A program made the translations under genes and the position numbers. The notes below the pieces were generated by a model. The model searched no databases. It was not told the DNA's origin and worked only from the letters and a program-made list of their open reading frames with translations. Positions 24,258-35,999 of a stretch of 64,000 bases of DNA are shown piece by piece (position 1 is the stretch's first letter; every line of letters starts with the position of its first letter). This DNA comes from Stichopus chloronotus (taxonomy: Eukaryota > Echinodermata > Holothuroidea > Aspidochirotida > Stichopodidae), in assembly GCA_021234535.1 (NCBI GenBank), contig CM037846.1:16380150-16444149 (forward strand), given 5' to 3'.

Positions 24258-26774
24258 GTATGTTCGAAGAGAAGTTTTATCCCCGTGAAGAAAAGAGAAT
24301 GAAGATCTCTCACAAACGAACAGAGAAAAAAAAATTATAGTTGTTGAGTTGTTTCATTTATCATAAGATTGATTCATTCTTGAATTAATATATTAATGAA
24401 TTGATTGATTAATCGATTAATTAATTCATTGTTGAAAGAAGAAATATTTCGAACATGGCGTAAAAAAACATACACTAAAAACTCTAATACTCTAATAGTG
24501 CTTGAATAGGAGGGCACTTCCAAAGTAAAAAGAGACATAATAATATATGAATGAATAACAAGGAGAAAGCAGAAACAAAAACCCATTTTGTACTCCCACC
24601 CCACCAACAAAGGTAGAGAATTTCAGAGTTAAATTGGCAAGATGACATAACATTGTTTGAGGGGAAACTGTACTAGTTATTACCGTATTGCCTGCTTGAT
24701 TGGTGCGTTTTGTGATTGTGAATCAGATCATTAAGACTAAAATAATGTTCAACGTTATTTGGAAGCAATCCATTCACGAGACAGTTATAAACGGAGGTGG
24801 CTACATACATATTAATTATATAATGACAACTTTAGTGGAGTAAAAGATTTGAATAAGTTAGATGTGTGACCCCTACATCAACTGTATGACGAATAACTCA
24901 ATAACTCTAAGTCTTTTGTAAGGTTACTTTGTAATCAGTCTAGTGTCTCTTGTGCATTCCAAATTGTAAATAAAATGTGCTAAATTAAAGTCAGATAAAC
25001 TGATACAAAGCATACGGCGTGGAAGAATATATTTAGTCTACCAATGATTTCACCACCTATAGGCCACCTTGGCCACCATTAATGTTATGTGAGAGATGAA
25101 GCTACATTCATTACAAGTTGGAATCAATGAAGACCCCGTTAGAGTTTACATCATTTAAAAGTTTCAAACTTTGTACACATATGGAAACGTTGAATGCAAG
25201 GACACATCACTCATTTTCAAACGAAATCACATATTTTAGTCTAACTTTAAAGATTTTTAAAGATGAATAAGACCACGCCTTCCTAGTCGAAAATCAGTTG
25301 GCATAAAGACAAATAAGACGAAGGCTTGCTAGCCGAGAACCAGTTGGTATAATGATCGAGTTCACCACAGACAGTGCTATTCAGAGAACGTGGGTCATTG
25401 CCGGTGAAATCATATATCTGTGAAGTCAAAAAACGAACTACTTAGGACTACTCAAACATACGTGTTACATCACTAACGTAAAATATGTATAATCAAAGAA
25501 TTAAAGCTGAAGGACGCTACAGATCAAAATGATTATTTTGAAAGTTGTATATTCCAGTACAGAACTTTCTGAATTGATGATATGGATGCTCTTCCATGTT
25601 TGTTTCACATCATATTTTGAGCTATTGAAAATATATTTTGTAGTGTCTCTTTTTGGCTTTACGGATAATATTATTATTATTATTTCTATAACTGCTATAA
25701 ACTCGTTTTGTAACATCTGTATGTCTTTTCTTCATTTCTACATAAGCTATTCTGGCCTTTATTGAGATAATAGGCCTAATGTCCTTTGTTGCAAAACCAC
25801 TGTTGTTCTCTTCCTTGCGGGAGCCCTCGTTGGTTACATAACGGAAAGCTGTCATATTAATTATTGCTAAAAGTGTCACTGAACACATAAGGAGAAGATT
25901 CAACATCTTTGATGTTGTAAATATGATCCCAGTTTGTACTTGAGATATTTAAATAATTAAAACCAAATAACTAAGATAACAGTAATAACTATAATAATTA
26001 TAAAAACATGTCCATTGCACTTAAGTAATCGTAAATATAGTTATTATGACAGCACTTCTTACTGACAAGGGGGTGTTCACGAAAATACAGTGCTGATCAC
26101 TTTTATACATCGGTTGTCAGGACACTAGGTGTATCAGTCCTATCGCCATTATAAAAAAAAAAAAAAAAAACTAGTTACAATGGCGAATATGTTGAGCTTG
26201 AAGTTGAAGGTATATTGTGGTATATTGATGGTGGAAGTAACGCCGCATAAATGCACGTTGTTTAAAGGGACTCGTAACCCTGGTTTGCTAGCTCAACCTA
26301 TCAGAACATATATATGCATTTTTGCGTACCCTCTAACAAGCTGTTCTATGTATGTGTGTTATGATCAATATTTACAATACGTAGTAGAATAAATCATAAA
26401 TAAATTAATAAATTTAGAAATAACTTCTACCTCTTGGATGACGAATACTTAATAGTAACATTTAATACTTAATAGAAACAAAGTTTGTATTTCTTTGCTT
26501 TTTACAGTCTAGATAATCTGCCCTGATTCCCTTTGTACTCGTTAAACTGAATTCCACGCGTTAAGGGATGATTGCAGAATGATGGAAAGCCCAAACGTTG
26601 TCCCGTGAAATTGTCTCCCAGCGCAATCATATTTGATGCACAATAAGTCCTCTGTTTCAGCAGAGAGGAGATAAAACACGACTCCGAGGCCGCCGGATAC
26701 TACACACTTCTGTAAAATTATACTATGGGAATGTACATTATTTTCGATACATCTCTTTCATTTTCATATCATAG
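24258..26774. other. Intron 2 of copy 2
   Basis: AT-rich intron between donor GTATGT and acceptor ATCATAG. It contains a TAAT/GATT low-complexity run near 24370-24430, a poly(A) run near 26153-26170, and the minus-strand frame listed separately. Its size of about 2.5 kb contrasts with 776 bp in copy 1 and 205 bp in copy 4. Confidence 0.55.
25622..25906 (-). CDS. Possible secreted small protein, weak
   Basis: A 94-residue frame on the strand opposite the host intron. It begins MLNLLLMCSVTLLAIINMTAF, which has the form of a signal peptide or anchor, then a polar stretch and an Asn run coded by a microsatellite. No domain is recognised, no paralogue exists in the other units, and the tail is clearly repeat-derived. 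It could be a first exon of an antisense gene, but chance is at least as likely. Confidence 0.15.
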   Translation of the reverse strand: MLNLLLMCSVTLLAIINMTAFRYVTNEGSRKEENNSGFATKDIRPIISIKARIAYVEMKKRHTDVTKRVYSSYRNNNNNIIRKAKKRHYKIYFQ

Positions 26775-27284
26775 GTACCGGTCAAACATGTCTTTCTAAT
26801 CCGCCATCCTCATCGGTATCTGACATCGAATCGTGTTCATATCATGAGGATGCTACGAAAATCGTCCTATGATGTATCTGACGACTTGATCCTGAGGACC
26901 GGCGAAGATGAAATGTTGAAGATGTGGAAATATGTTCGAGACAATATCGATCCCAATCCGCCAATAATAGATAGTGATCAATTTCTACAGGCTCCAGAGA
27001 TAGTCCTTCCAAAACTTTTTACTGAGATTGGCATCCCATGGAAGGATTCATATCTTTCGTGGGACGAATCGGATGATATCATCACGACATGGAATGCTGC
27101 CCTGGAACAAGTGTTTGCTGATAAGGTTATGCAAGGTCAAATTTCCAAGCTAGCCCTTGAGAGCTCAAAATTTCATGCTGTTGACAAACCGATTCCCAAA
27201 AGAGAAGAACTACATCCGGACGTCATACCATTAGTTGATAAGTACATGCCAGGATATGAAGAGATGTCAAAACATCTGTTGTAG
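26775..27284 (+). CDS. Sulfotransferase-like copy 2, exon 3
   Basis: Gives residues 124-292. FLIRHPHRYLTSNR holds Arg133 and Ser141; the spacing of eight equals that of the Arg130/Ser138 pair in human SULT1E1, which binds the PAPS 3'-phosphate (known family feature). It continues with RTGEDEMLKMW, IIDSDQFLQAP, EIGIPWKDSYLSWDES and a conserved end PDVIPLVDKYMPGYEEMSKHLL before TAG. No break is seen, and the + strand reading frame is open throughout. The exon starts after ATAG at 26774. Confidence 0.87.
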   Translation, partial: VPVKHVFLIRHPHRYLTSNRVHIMRMLRKSSYDVSDDLILRTGEDEMLKMWKYVRDNIDPNPPIIDSDQFLQAPEIVLPKLFTEIGIPWKDSYLSWDESDDIITTWNAALEQVFADKVMQGQISKLALESSKFHAVDKPIPKREELHPDVIPLVDKYMPGYEEMSKHLL

Positions 27285-27464
27285 GATTCTATTACCAGTA
27301 CTCATACTCCTTAACCTGTCCAAATACGTGGCTCAAAAATCGCTCTTGTAATTGCGAAATGTTGGTTGCTTGAAAATTTTGAGTGACATCAGATACGAAA
27401 TAAAACGACAGGAGTGTATATTTACCAGAAATATTAAAACTTCACTGATCGCTGACAATGTTCA

Positions 27465-28650
27465 TTGTTGCAGAAGAAGTTAACGTATTTAGGTCATTTG
27501 CTTAGTGCCTGGTGGCTACCACAAATCCAAGATAATCGGAAGAGAATAATTGCAGACGCAAATCAAAGTCTTACTAAGGCAGAACGAAATTGGTCTGCTT
27601 ACGATCGAGAGCAATGGGCAATTGTATGGTCTGTAAGAGAGTTTAGACACTATCTCTCACATAAGAAATTCACCCTTTGTGACAGATCACAAGCCTCTAA
27701 GTGGTCTCAGAAAAAAGCCAGTGGAAAACGACATTGCATGCAGAAGGGCCAGGTGGTCATTTGAACGAAGCCCTTACAATTGGAGGATTTCATATCTGCC
27801 AAGAGTCTCTCATGCAAATGAGGATGCTATCTCGAATTCCCCAGGTTGATGAAATACCTTCACACGATGTATTTTGTAGAAATATGGGCACTCAAACAGA
27901 CCAAATAAAAGATCCACTTCGAGAAGGGTCGGATACTAAAAGGAGTGTTCCAAAGGTCAAGACTACAGGTTATGTTAATAATGCACCGCAAACTAGCTGA
28001 ATCGATTTCGACACAAGTAGAATGTCAAACTTCGAAACATTTATTATTGACATTCGCCCGAGTTTTGATGAGTTACAGAGTGCTTTATCTGCATACCCTA
28101 GCATTTATCAAGTGTACAAGTTGAAACTTGATAATGTAAAACCATCAAAATTTAAGTTGCGTTGGAATTCTAAAATGATTCATCGTTTAAAGTGGTAGTT
28201 TCCAAACTTACATTAATTAATGGTGTACTGTGTACGAATAAGGAGACTACAAAGTGTATTACAAACTATTTTACCAGAGAAATTGTTGCTAACGGCACTT
28301 GCCCATTTTCATGGTGGTACTCACGCAGGTCACTTTAGGGTAGAGCGTGCCTTTCGTAGGGCACAAGAATTATGCTACTAGCCTAATATGCAAAGAGATA
28401 AAAGAAACTCTGTTCAGAATGTCTTGCTTGTGAGTTTCAAAGAAAAACTCAATCCACCCTTAAGAGCCCCTTTATTTAGTTTTGTGCCTACAAAGAAATT
28501 TTGAGGTTGTATTTGCTGACATCCCCGAAGCCCCGATGACAGCAAATGATAACCGGTACATCATTGAAGTGATTAAACATTTCACCAAACTTTTGTGAAT
28601 GTACATCCCATTCCAGATTAAACGGCAGTTACAGTGGCCTACCTAATTTT
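27465..28650 (+). pseudogene. Ty3/Gypsy pol relic (RT end, RNase H, integrase)
   Basis: Begins with KKLTYLGHLLS, the end of a Gypsy reverse transcriptase. RNase H pieces follow (QSLTKAERNWSAYDREQWA, then EFRHYLSHKKFTL), and after frameshifts LSRIPQVDEIP. Near 28290-28400 an integrase zinc-domain stretch reads AHFHGGTHAGHFRVERAFRRAQ. Near 28510-28610 the start of the integrase core reads FADI…NDNRYIIEVIKHFTKLL. Stops interrupt each part. No LTR was recognised at either side. Confidence 0.8.
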
Positions 28651-30104
28651 TGAAACTGTACATGGTAAGCTATTTATAGTTTTCAGAGCTGAACTTAGTT
28701 TTCAAATTTTTGAGAGAAACGGAATTCTGGATTGCCTATGTATGCTACAATTTGAGGAGGTGATCTGCACTTAGTACACTAGCTCACACTGTACTTTATA
28801 GGACTGCAGTTTTTCACAATGCCCTCTCTAGCAGGTGCTTTGATTATACTTCTTTTTGTGATAACGTGTACTTTAATTGTCCCAATATAACTTAATAATT
28901 TAATAACGTGTACTTATAATTTTTCAGCAAGATTCTCTGCCTGAAAGACATTAAATCATTTCTTCATTGTGAGAGCTATAAAGTGTTTAAAAAACAGGTA
29001 TGAGCATGCCATGACTGCATTGTTTGTAACACCTCTTACTCTCTGCAGAGATAAAACCATTTGCTGAATCTCGCTTATATTGTGTTGATTCAACTATGAC
29101 CTATCTAATTAAATGTGATTTGGTACGTATAGATTTAGCTTTTGATAAGACCAATCAAGGCTGGACTTACCTGTAAACTCCAAGTATAGTACATGTTGAT
29201 GCTGAGTGTTATGGACTTGAATGATTTTGACTGTATATGCCCACTCAATGTGCACTTACATGAAGAGATCAAAGTTTTCACTTGCTCTAAATGCTGGCTA
29301 AAATATGCCTACCACAGCTACAACTTGTCTGTCCGAGTCTGCTAATCATTGCTACAATCCCCACTTGTCTGGCAATTAAAGATGCATTTACAGTATAGCC
29401 TAGCTCTGGAATTAAAACCTGGCCAGCTTTTGTAAGGTTTTGAATGATATATTGGAGCTTTTATCCAAACCAATAACAGCTTATAAAAACAGCTTAAAAG
29501 GGAAATCAGGGTTTATTTTCACAATTTATTTCACTACAATTCCTCACCGGTATCGTACAAAGAGTTATAACCAACAAATATGATCAAGATTATTATTAAC
29601 GAGTCAAATTCGCAAAAAATCGGTGAAGAACTACGAAAGTCTGTAACATCCATATTCGTCGAATCAAATATGAATATTCAGTACTATCGCCTTTTCAAAG
29701 TATGAGGAGGTGCAGTTGAACAGCTTCATACGTAGCCTACGTGTGCTATATGTATCATCAACTATCACTAAACTCTTGTTAACTTAGCATAGCGCTATGG
29801 GAACCGTAAACAATCGGTTACTTTTATTCATAGGCCTATAACGTCATCTCAGTTTTACGATATGATTGGTCATCATATAGAGGAGGCTGTCTTGCTGTGT
29901 GCACGAACGTTTATTTTTTGCACCCGACAACTATTAAGAGTTCTCATTCAACAGTAATTACCGCAATAATTACCGTTTCTTCTACCTTCAAACACCTCCC
30001 CAACGTCTCAATATTTCGGTGAACAATCAGTTTAGAAAGAAAAATCAACTGAAGGTGAATTTTCCCAGTCAGACCCTGATTTCCCCTTTAACCTTGGGTA
30101 GCTA
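28651..30104. other. Gene-free stretch after the Gypsy relic
   Basis: AT-rich, with no supported coding region or repeat. It may include more decayed Gypsy sequence or host intergenic DNA; I see no marker to decide. Confidence 0.35.
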
Positions 30105-30330
30105 AGAATGAATAAAGTCGCAGCAAGCGCCTCTTACAGAGAATCCGCGGGAAGTCATTTGCGGTGAAGTTCCTTTTCGTGAAGTCGGAGCAGTCGCATT
30201 GGCCGCGAAGTCGCGGGAAATTAAACTCCGTGGAGTCGCCGCAGATTTCTTTTGTCGCGAAGTCGCGACAGATCTCATTTGCATGTGAACAGTGAAGTTA
30301 CGTCGAAGTCGTCACCGCAAGGCCCTTTTT
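30105..30330. repeat. CpG-rich imperfect minisatellite
   Basis: Variants of the word CGCGAAGTCGCG or GTGAAGTC recur about every 25-40 bp across 200 bp, including CCGCGGGAAGTC, GGCCGCGAAGTCGCGGG and GTCGCGAAGTCGCGAC. It is far richer in CpG than its surroundings. The open frame on the minus strand is an artefact of the periodicity. Confidence 0.65.
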
Positions 30331-33300
30331 TTCACAAGTGATTGATAACCAGAAAAGAAATGCCGATTGTTTGTTACTGCAACGTAACGTCAATTCCTTC
30401 TCCCTGGGTTTCCAAAATAGGCCAGTCCAAGGGCAGATCTCCCCGCACCACACAAACTGTCTGCAAGTCAATAATCCCATCTCATGCTCACACTGCTCAA
30501 ACACGAACGCCGTAAGCACATGTCAATAGTGCCACTCCCACTCACCCCTAATGCCATAGCCTAACCTACCAGTAGTAAACTAAGCGGTACTCATAACGAT
30601 GCAGTGTATAACTGGTGTAAACCCTGACAATAATATAATCTACAAACATATCGACGGTATACCCGAACGAAATACCAATATGGAAAAAATAGTTAATACC
30701 GATCGGACATTCCCTCCCAATTACATTCGTACCGTCGAGGCGTCGACTGTGCATAGTATACACGTACTGATATGGGTATATTGATACTCAATGTAACTTG
30801 TTCGTGACCGTGGTGCATTCCAAATCCTCCAATCTCATGTGACTTTGAAATTTTAACTTGTATAGCATTCATACGGCGGTTTGTCAGACTGATATATTGA
30901 CCATATTGAAATTGTTTTGGGGTGGCTTTTATTGACGGAAAGTTCGCTGCCTTTGCAGATTGTGCTTGTTCACTGCACCTTGAGTAACGCTGTTGAAAGT
31001 TTGCCAAAAATTTTTGCTCCAAAATCTTATTTCAGTGTGGGTGTGTGTGTATGTGTGTTATTCAGTAATTTGGCTTCGTAATTAACTGTAGCCATCGGTT
31101 GCAGTGTAACTACTACGAAATTTGAGCGTGTTTTCCGCAACAAATGAAGGTTGACAATGCCATGAACGTTAACGTTCGTAGGACAAGTATTAGCACGAGT
31201 GTTAGCAAGTGATATGATAGGAAGGCCGTAAGCAAATCAGTGTGCGTACCGGTTTTGTGGAATTTTCTGAGCATAATTTTCTACATACCACTACATATCG
31301 GTTTTATCTTGCATGTATACCGATATGGGTTTCTTTGCTGCACCAAAGAGCTTGGATGGACCTTCCTCGAAATAGTTGAATGTCATTAGCACCGAACTGG
31401 AAAGGTATGTTTATGATAGTAATGCAAAATCCAAAACGAATGTCCAGTAGTGTACCAAGTTTGCTGTATGACAAATCACTTGAAACCTCCTCGTATTCAT
31501 TCCACATCACGGTAGGCTTAAGCCCTACAGATCAACACTGCTGAACAAAGGGTCAGAAGAGGTTAACTCACATTGAACATACGGGGTTACCCAAATCCCC
31601 CTCACTTTGCACTGTCAGGATCCCTGACACTACTTCCCAAACCACCAAATAGTGTGTTACGTCAACTTGGAAGGTTATAACCGCCAGCAAAACTTCCCTT
31701 AGGCAATAAAGCAACACGATCAGCACGTCAAAGAACCGATGCTCGGTTTAGTTATTTTCATTTATATCACCCTTAGTTGTTATATATCACCCTCAGTTTA
31801 CTGTGCATTCTTTTGTAGTGTACAAGGTAAATTTTTTGTATGTGATCAATACGTTATAAGCTTGTTACCACAATAAGTCGCTTACTGTGCATTCTTTCCA
31901 TGATGTTATTTAATGTAGCGTCAAGCCTCATCAGAAAAAAATATTTTCATATTTACTCAATTATCAAGCTAAAATTACAATTGATGCCTGACCAATGTTG
32001 TGCATGTGCAATAAGTTGTAAAATGCTTTTGAACAATAAAAAATAGTATACATAAAATAATTTTAGTATTTTCAGTAATGGAAAATTTCAGTAATGGAAA
32101 ATTTCAATAATGGAATTCCAGTAATTGAAAATTAATAATTACACCATCGCAATCGTAAATGAAAACTCTGCAATAACTTATAGATTAAGAAAATGAGAAC
32201 ATTTGCAAGGAAGAGGTAGTGAACTAAGAGTGTAATGAAATGTTAATTGTTCTCTTCGATTGTCAAAGTCGATTGTTTTTGGAGCCTGCGGAGGACATGA
32301 GGGGACGTGGTAGATGGAAAATTTTGTCGAGATAAGTTATGTTTGTACCTCGGCAGTTGCTATGTCTGTTATTTCTATGTAAATTAACCATGACTTTGTG
32401 TAAGTTGTAGTTTCTTTTGGGATTCTGTTGCCCGGTTTCACGAGAAGCGCTTCACTACACACACAAAAACTTGCAGTTTATTGTGTACATCTTATCTTTT
32501 TTTCTGCTCAGCATTCACTACCGACTAGGAAAACGTTATTTTACCAGGGAGGTGTCCGGGGAGGAGATGAAACGTTTTGATGTTCAGCTGGGGACCTCCA
32601 ATTTCACACAGTCATCTCTCTTTTGTATCGTTCTTGGCAATTCTATGAGACTTTACCTGATTAGAGTGTCAACACAATCTGGTATTTGTCGTTTGTTGCA
32701 GAAAAAATAGGCAGTGTTAAAACTGACAAGACATTGCCACGCAATTGTCGGGAAAAAAAATAAGTTTCCTCTCTTTCGTCGGTCGGTGTCGCGTATGACA
32801 TTATAACATTTAGGTTGTTTGTTAAAACATGAAAAACAATTTGCATATGGCTATTTCAGGACATTTCCGGAACGTGTCATGTAGTTGTCCAAAAAAAAAA
32901 AAAGAAAAGACTTTTGACTCTTCCAACGTCTTTCCCAACTCCATCCAATAACAGCTCCATGTTCTTGTACACCTGTTTTGAATTCGAAGAGACAAGTTCT
33001 GGTTCTGAGTTGAAAGTCGGCAATGTCCTCGGCATTGAAACATTGTTTTTCGTAATCCTTTTCATGGGATGTAATCAGGTGTAAATGGCAGTTACTACGA
33101 CACTAACTAGAATTGGATGTATCACACAAAAGGGAAAGGGTGTCTAGGCCGTACGAAACACTGCTTATAAAGTGAAACTCTTAGTTGCCACTCCCTCAAA
33201 ATGATATCTTCCTGATTATACCCATCGGAGCCCTATAGTTTAGAATTCATCGAAAGCTCAGGGTTATAATATCTTCCCTACCGAAACAAAAATTGCTGGC

Positions 33301-34189
33301 AACAAAATGATGTAACCATGTACAAACACCACAAGGGTGATGGGCGATCCCCACATGTGGCCCATGGTAAATCGCTTAAAGACCTTCGGGTCCTTGCATA
33401 GATGATCTCCTTGTGGGTCAGATTAGAAGAGTCAGTGGAACCTCTAACCTATACTGCGCAATATAAGCAATTTTGTCAGAGAAGGTAGAACAATCTTGGA
33501 ATTCTTTTATGCACTTTGTTATTATATTCAACAATTTCCCTTCAGAGGTTAACAGGCAACCCCGCGCCATTCCGCTGTTGCTCTAAAGGAGTGGCCGTAG
33601 GACAGTAATCCTGTGGTCAGCACTGAAATGGAGAGTCGGGGTGTCCCAACGAGTTTTGCTTAAGCACAAAAATAGTGTAAAAAATGTTGGTCTTAGTGTG
33701 ATTCATCATCTTTAATTATACATAGTTCTAATCAATTGATGAATTTGTTATTTCTGCCACTCAATTAACGCTAGGTGGGATTAGTTATTCTTCGCTCCCT
33801 AGGAGCCTCTCTGAGTTGTTAGACGGAAGCCCTCACTGCTCTGAATTAACGAGATCATGCGATTCCTCGTGCTTGCTGTATGAATCGATCAGAAGCTGCA
33901 TGATATTCGAAATTACAGACACAATTCAGTTTGCTTAATCCATCTGTGGTAAGTTTGTGTGTATTTTTTACTACTTTGTGATGCTTTATTTAACATTTCT
34001 GTACATAATTAGAAGTCTTATGCATGTATGGTCGTTTGTTACAGATATACAAGTATGTAATAAAAAATTGTCTATAAAGTAACCATTAAATTTTATTTTC
34101 TTTGGTCTGTTTGTAAGTGTACAACAGGAAACTATGTGGATTAAAGAAGGGGAGCCCATATATTTGTGAGTGTATATGTATGCGTGTGA
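30331..34189. other. Gene-free stretch between copies 2 and 3
   Basis: No frame with a recognisable domain. About 33700-34120 matches 62390-62790 (TTTGTTATTTCT-CCACTCA-TTAACGCTAGG… and GATATACAAG words), so this is part of a duplicated segment. The remainder, 30331-33690, shows no duplicate that I noticed. Confidence 0.45.
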
Positions 34190-34900
34190 GTGTATAGGAG
34201 GGTCACGGTGTCCTAATAGACGGTAGGGTCGGATGAACTTCAAACTTGGTTAGTGATGCCCGGGTATGGGGTGTAGTGTCGGCCGACCGATGACGTCAAA
34301 GATCAAAAGTTACAGGTCATGAAAGCGAAAAGCACATTTCTAGCTTCAGCTACATGTGTGAATGTCCCAGAATTTACGAAGTTACCATATACGTACAGTA
34401 GATGATAAGCGATTTTTTAACATATTGATGACGTCACAAGTTCAAAGGTCCAGCTCAAATCGGCAAAAACTGTTCTGAGAAAATGTGTCACGATTTCCTC
34501 CTAGATGGTTAGTCGGATGAATTTCAAACTTCATGGGTAGGTGCCTGAGTATGTGGTATAGTGTCCTCCCGACTAATGATGTCGTAGTTCAGAGGTAAAG
34601 GGTCACAGATTATGAAAACACATTTTTAGCATTACATATATCTGTAAATGCCCTAGCATTATGGAAATTCTATTATGTAACGGAGACGATACAAGAATTT
34701 GTAAAAATATTAATAAAAAGTAACAACGTAAAAATGTTAAGAGGCAAATCGGAAACAAATCCAAATCAGCAAATATGCTCAGGATCTTCCTAATAGACGG
34801 GAAGTCGGATGAAATTTAAACTTGGTGGAAGGTGTAGGTGCAACCCGCAGTTAATTTCTGGGAATACCTTTGACGAACAATCGATTCCTAGGCACATGTG
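34190..34900 (+). repeat. AGGTCA/TGACGTCA interspersed repeat, copy IV
   Basis: About two and a half monomers of the family described at 6790. Perfect TGACGTCA palindromes are at 34291-34298 and 34439-34446. The phrases CCTAATAGACGG, AGTCGGATGAA and TAGTGTC recur at roughly 280-300 bp. After 34850 a tail similar to 7790-7850 (CGATTCCTAGGCACA) begins and then the match is lost. Confidence 0.75.
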
Positions 34901-35079
34901 TACATATTCGCAAACAGGAGTTTTTGTGGTTCGAGGCATACGCCTTTACCACAGGTTGGTCTGGTACAAAACCACTTGGTACCCAGACGTCTTGACTCTT
35001 CTGGGGCCAGGAATGGAAGTCCGGATTGCTTTTGAGACAATGGGAAGGAACCTATGTTTGCCAGCATCTGTTGCTAGAG

Positions 35080-35930
35080 GACGTACATATTGTTGATTTT
35101 ACCAGGCTCTTCGAGGAGATCTGCAGCCAGGGTATCACCATGTGGTAAAGGTAGCGTGAAATCGATTGTATAAAAGGGCTAAGCGCTCAAGAAAGCGGAC
35201 TCGGACAGAGGGAGAAGATCCTTACAGTGGAACCAGAAGAAGAAGGAAGGCAAAAGAGGAGAAGGCAGTCGAAGCCGGGGGAAGCAGAAGAGGACCTACT
35301 GGTGTGTGCTGTGCTCGGAAGACTGGATGGCTGTTGGTTCAACGTTAGTGCTTACAGTCTATTGATTGGAGTCTTTCGACTGGATTCGCCGGGGACCCTT
35401 GTTCATCGTAAGCGAGTGCAGTTTATCGTTAGGACTTGTGTTCGGCCATTTGGATATCGTTAGAGGGCACAGTCATATGACCTGCCGTGAGACACTTGTT
35501 TATCGTTAGCGGACACGGTTTATCAGGTTATGTTGCAGGGTGGCCGTTTGTGTGCAGTTAGCGGGTACAGTTTATTGACAGGAAGTGGCGGAGTCGCTTG
35601 TGAAAGGCAGAGTGTGTTGCTGCTTCGGACGTCAGACCGCGGGTACTCTCTAGACGTCTTGTGCGAGACATTGATTGCTGTCTCAAAGTTAGAACAACTG
35701 GTACTCTCTAGACACCAGCCCTTGTGGATGAGAGGGGTCGCTGCCGCGGAAATTGGACAACGGGTACTCTACAGACGCCAGCGCCTGTGGACGAGAGGGT
35801 TTGCTGTCCCAGACGTCGGGGCAACAAGGGAAAGTCTGACTGCGACGCTTGCATTATATTATTCCATGTGTTATATGAATTTTACTGATTGTAATTGGGC
35901 TGTACATTGATTGATTACAATCACCACGAG
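35080..35930 (+). other. GC-richer unclassified repeat-like region with TATA box
   Basis: Sequence composition changes sharply here. TATAAAAGGGC lies at about 35169, followed by a purine-rich tract (35205-35300). There are repeated TTTATCGTTAG words (35420-35520) and three imperfect 60-70 bp repeats starting at GGTACTCTCTAGAC-like words (about 35643, 35700 and 35762). The layout resembles promoter plus R region of an LTR, but matching ends and target duplications were not found. The open frames (35166-35348, 35530-35910) have no recognised domain. Confidence 0.4.
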
Positions 35931-35999
35931 GGGTACATCAATTATAATACAGAGAAACGTGAATATCATCTTTGCCTACTGTTTCGCCTGTGTTGTATC

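Noticed and set aside
30105..30330. CRISPR-like array
   Set aside because: Units are irregular in length and sequence, without unique spacers, and the window is eukaryotic.
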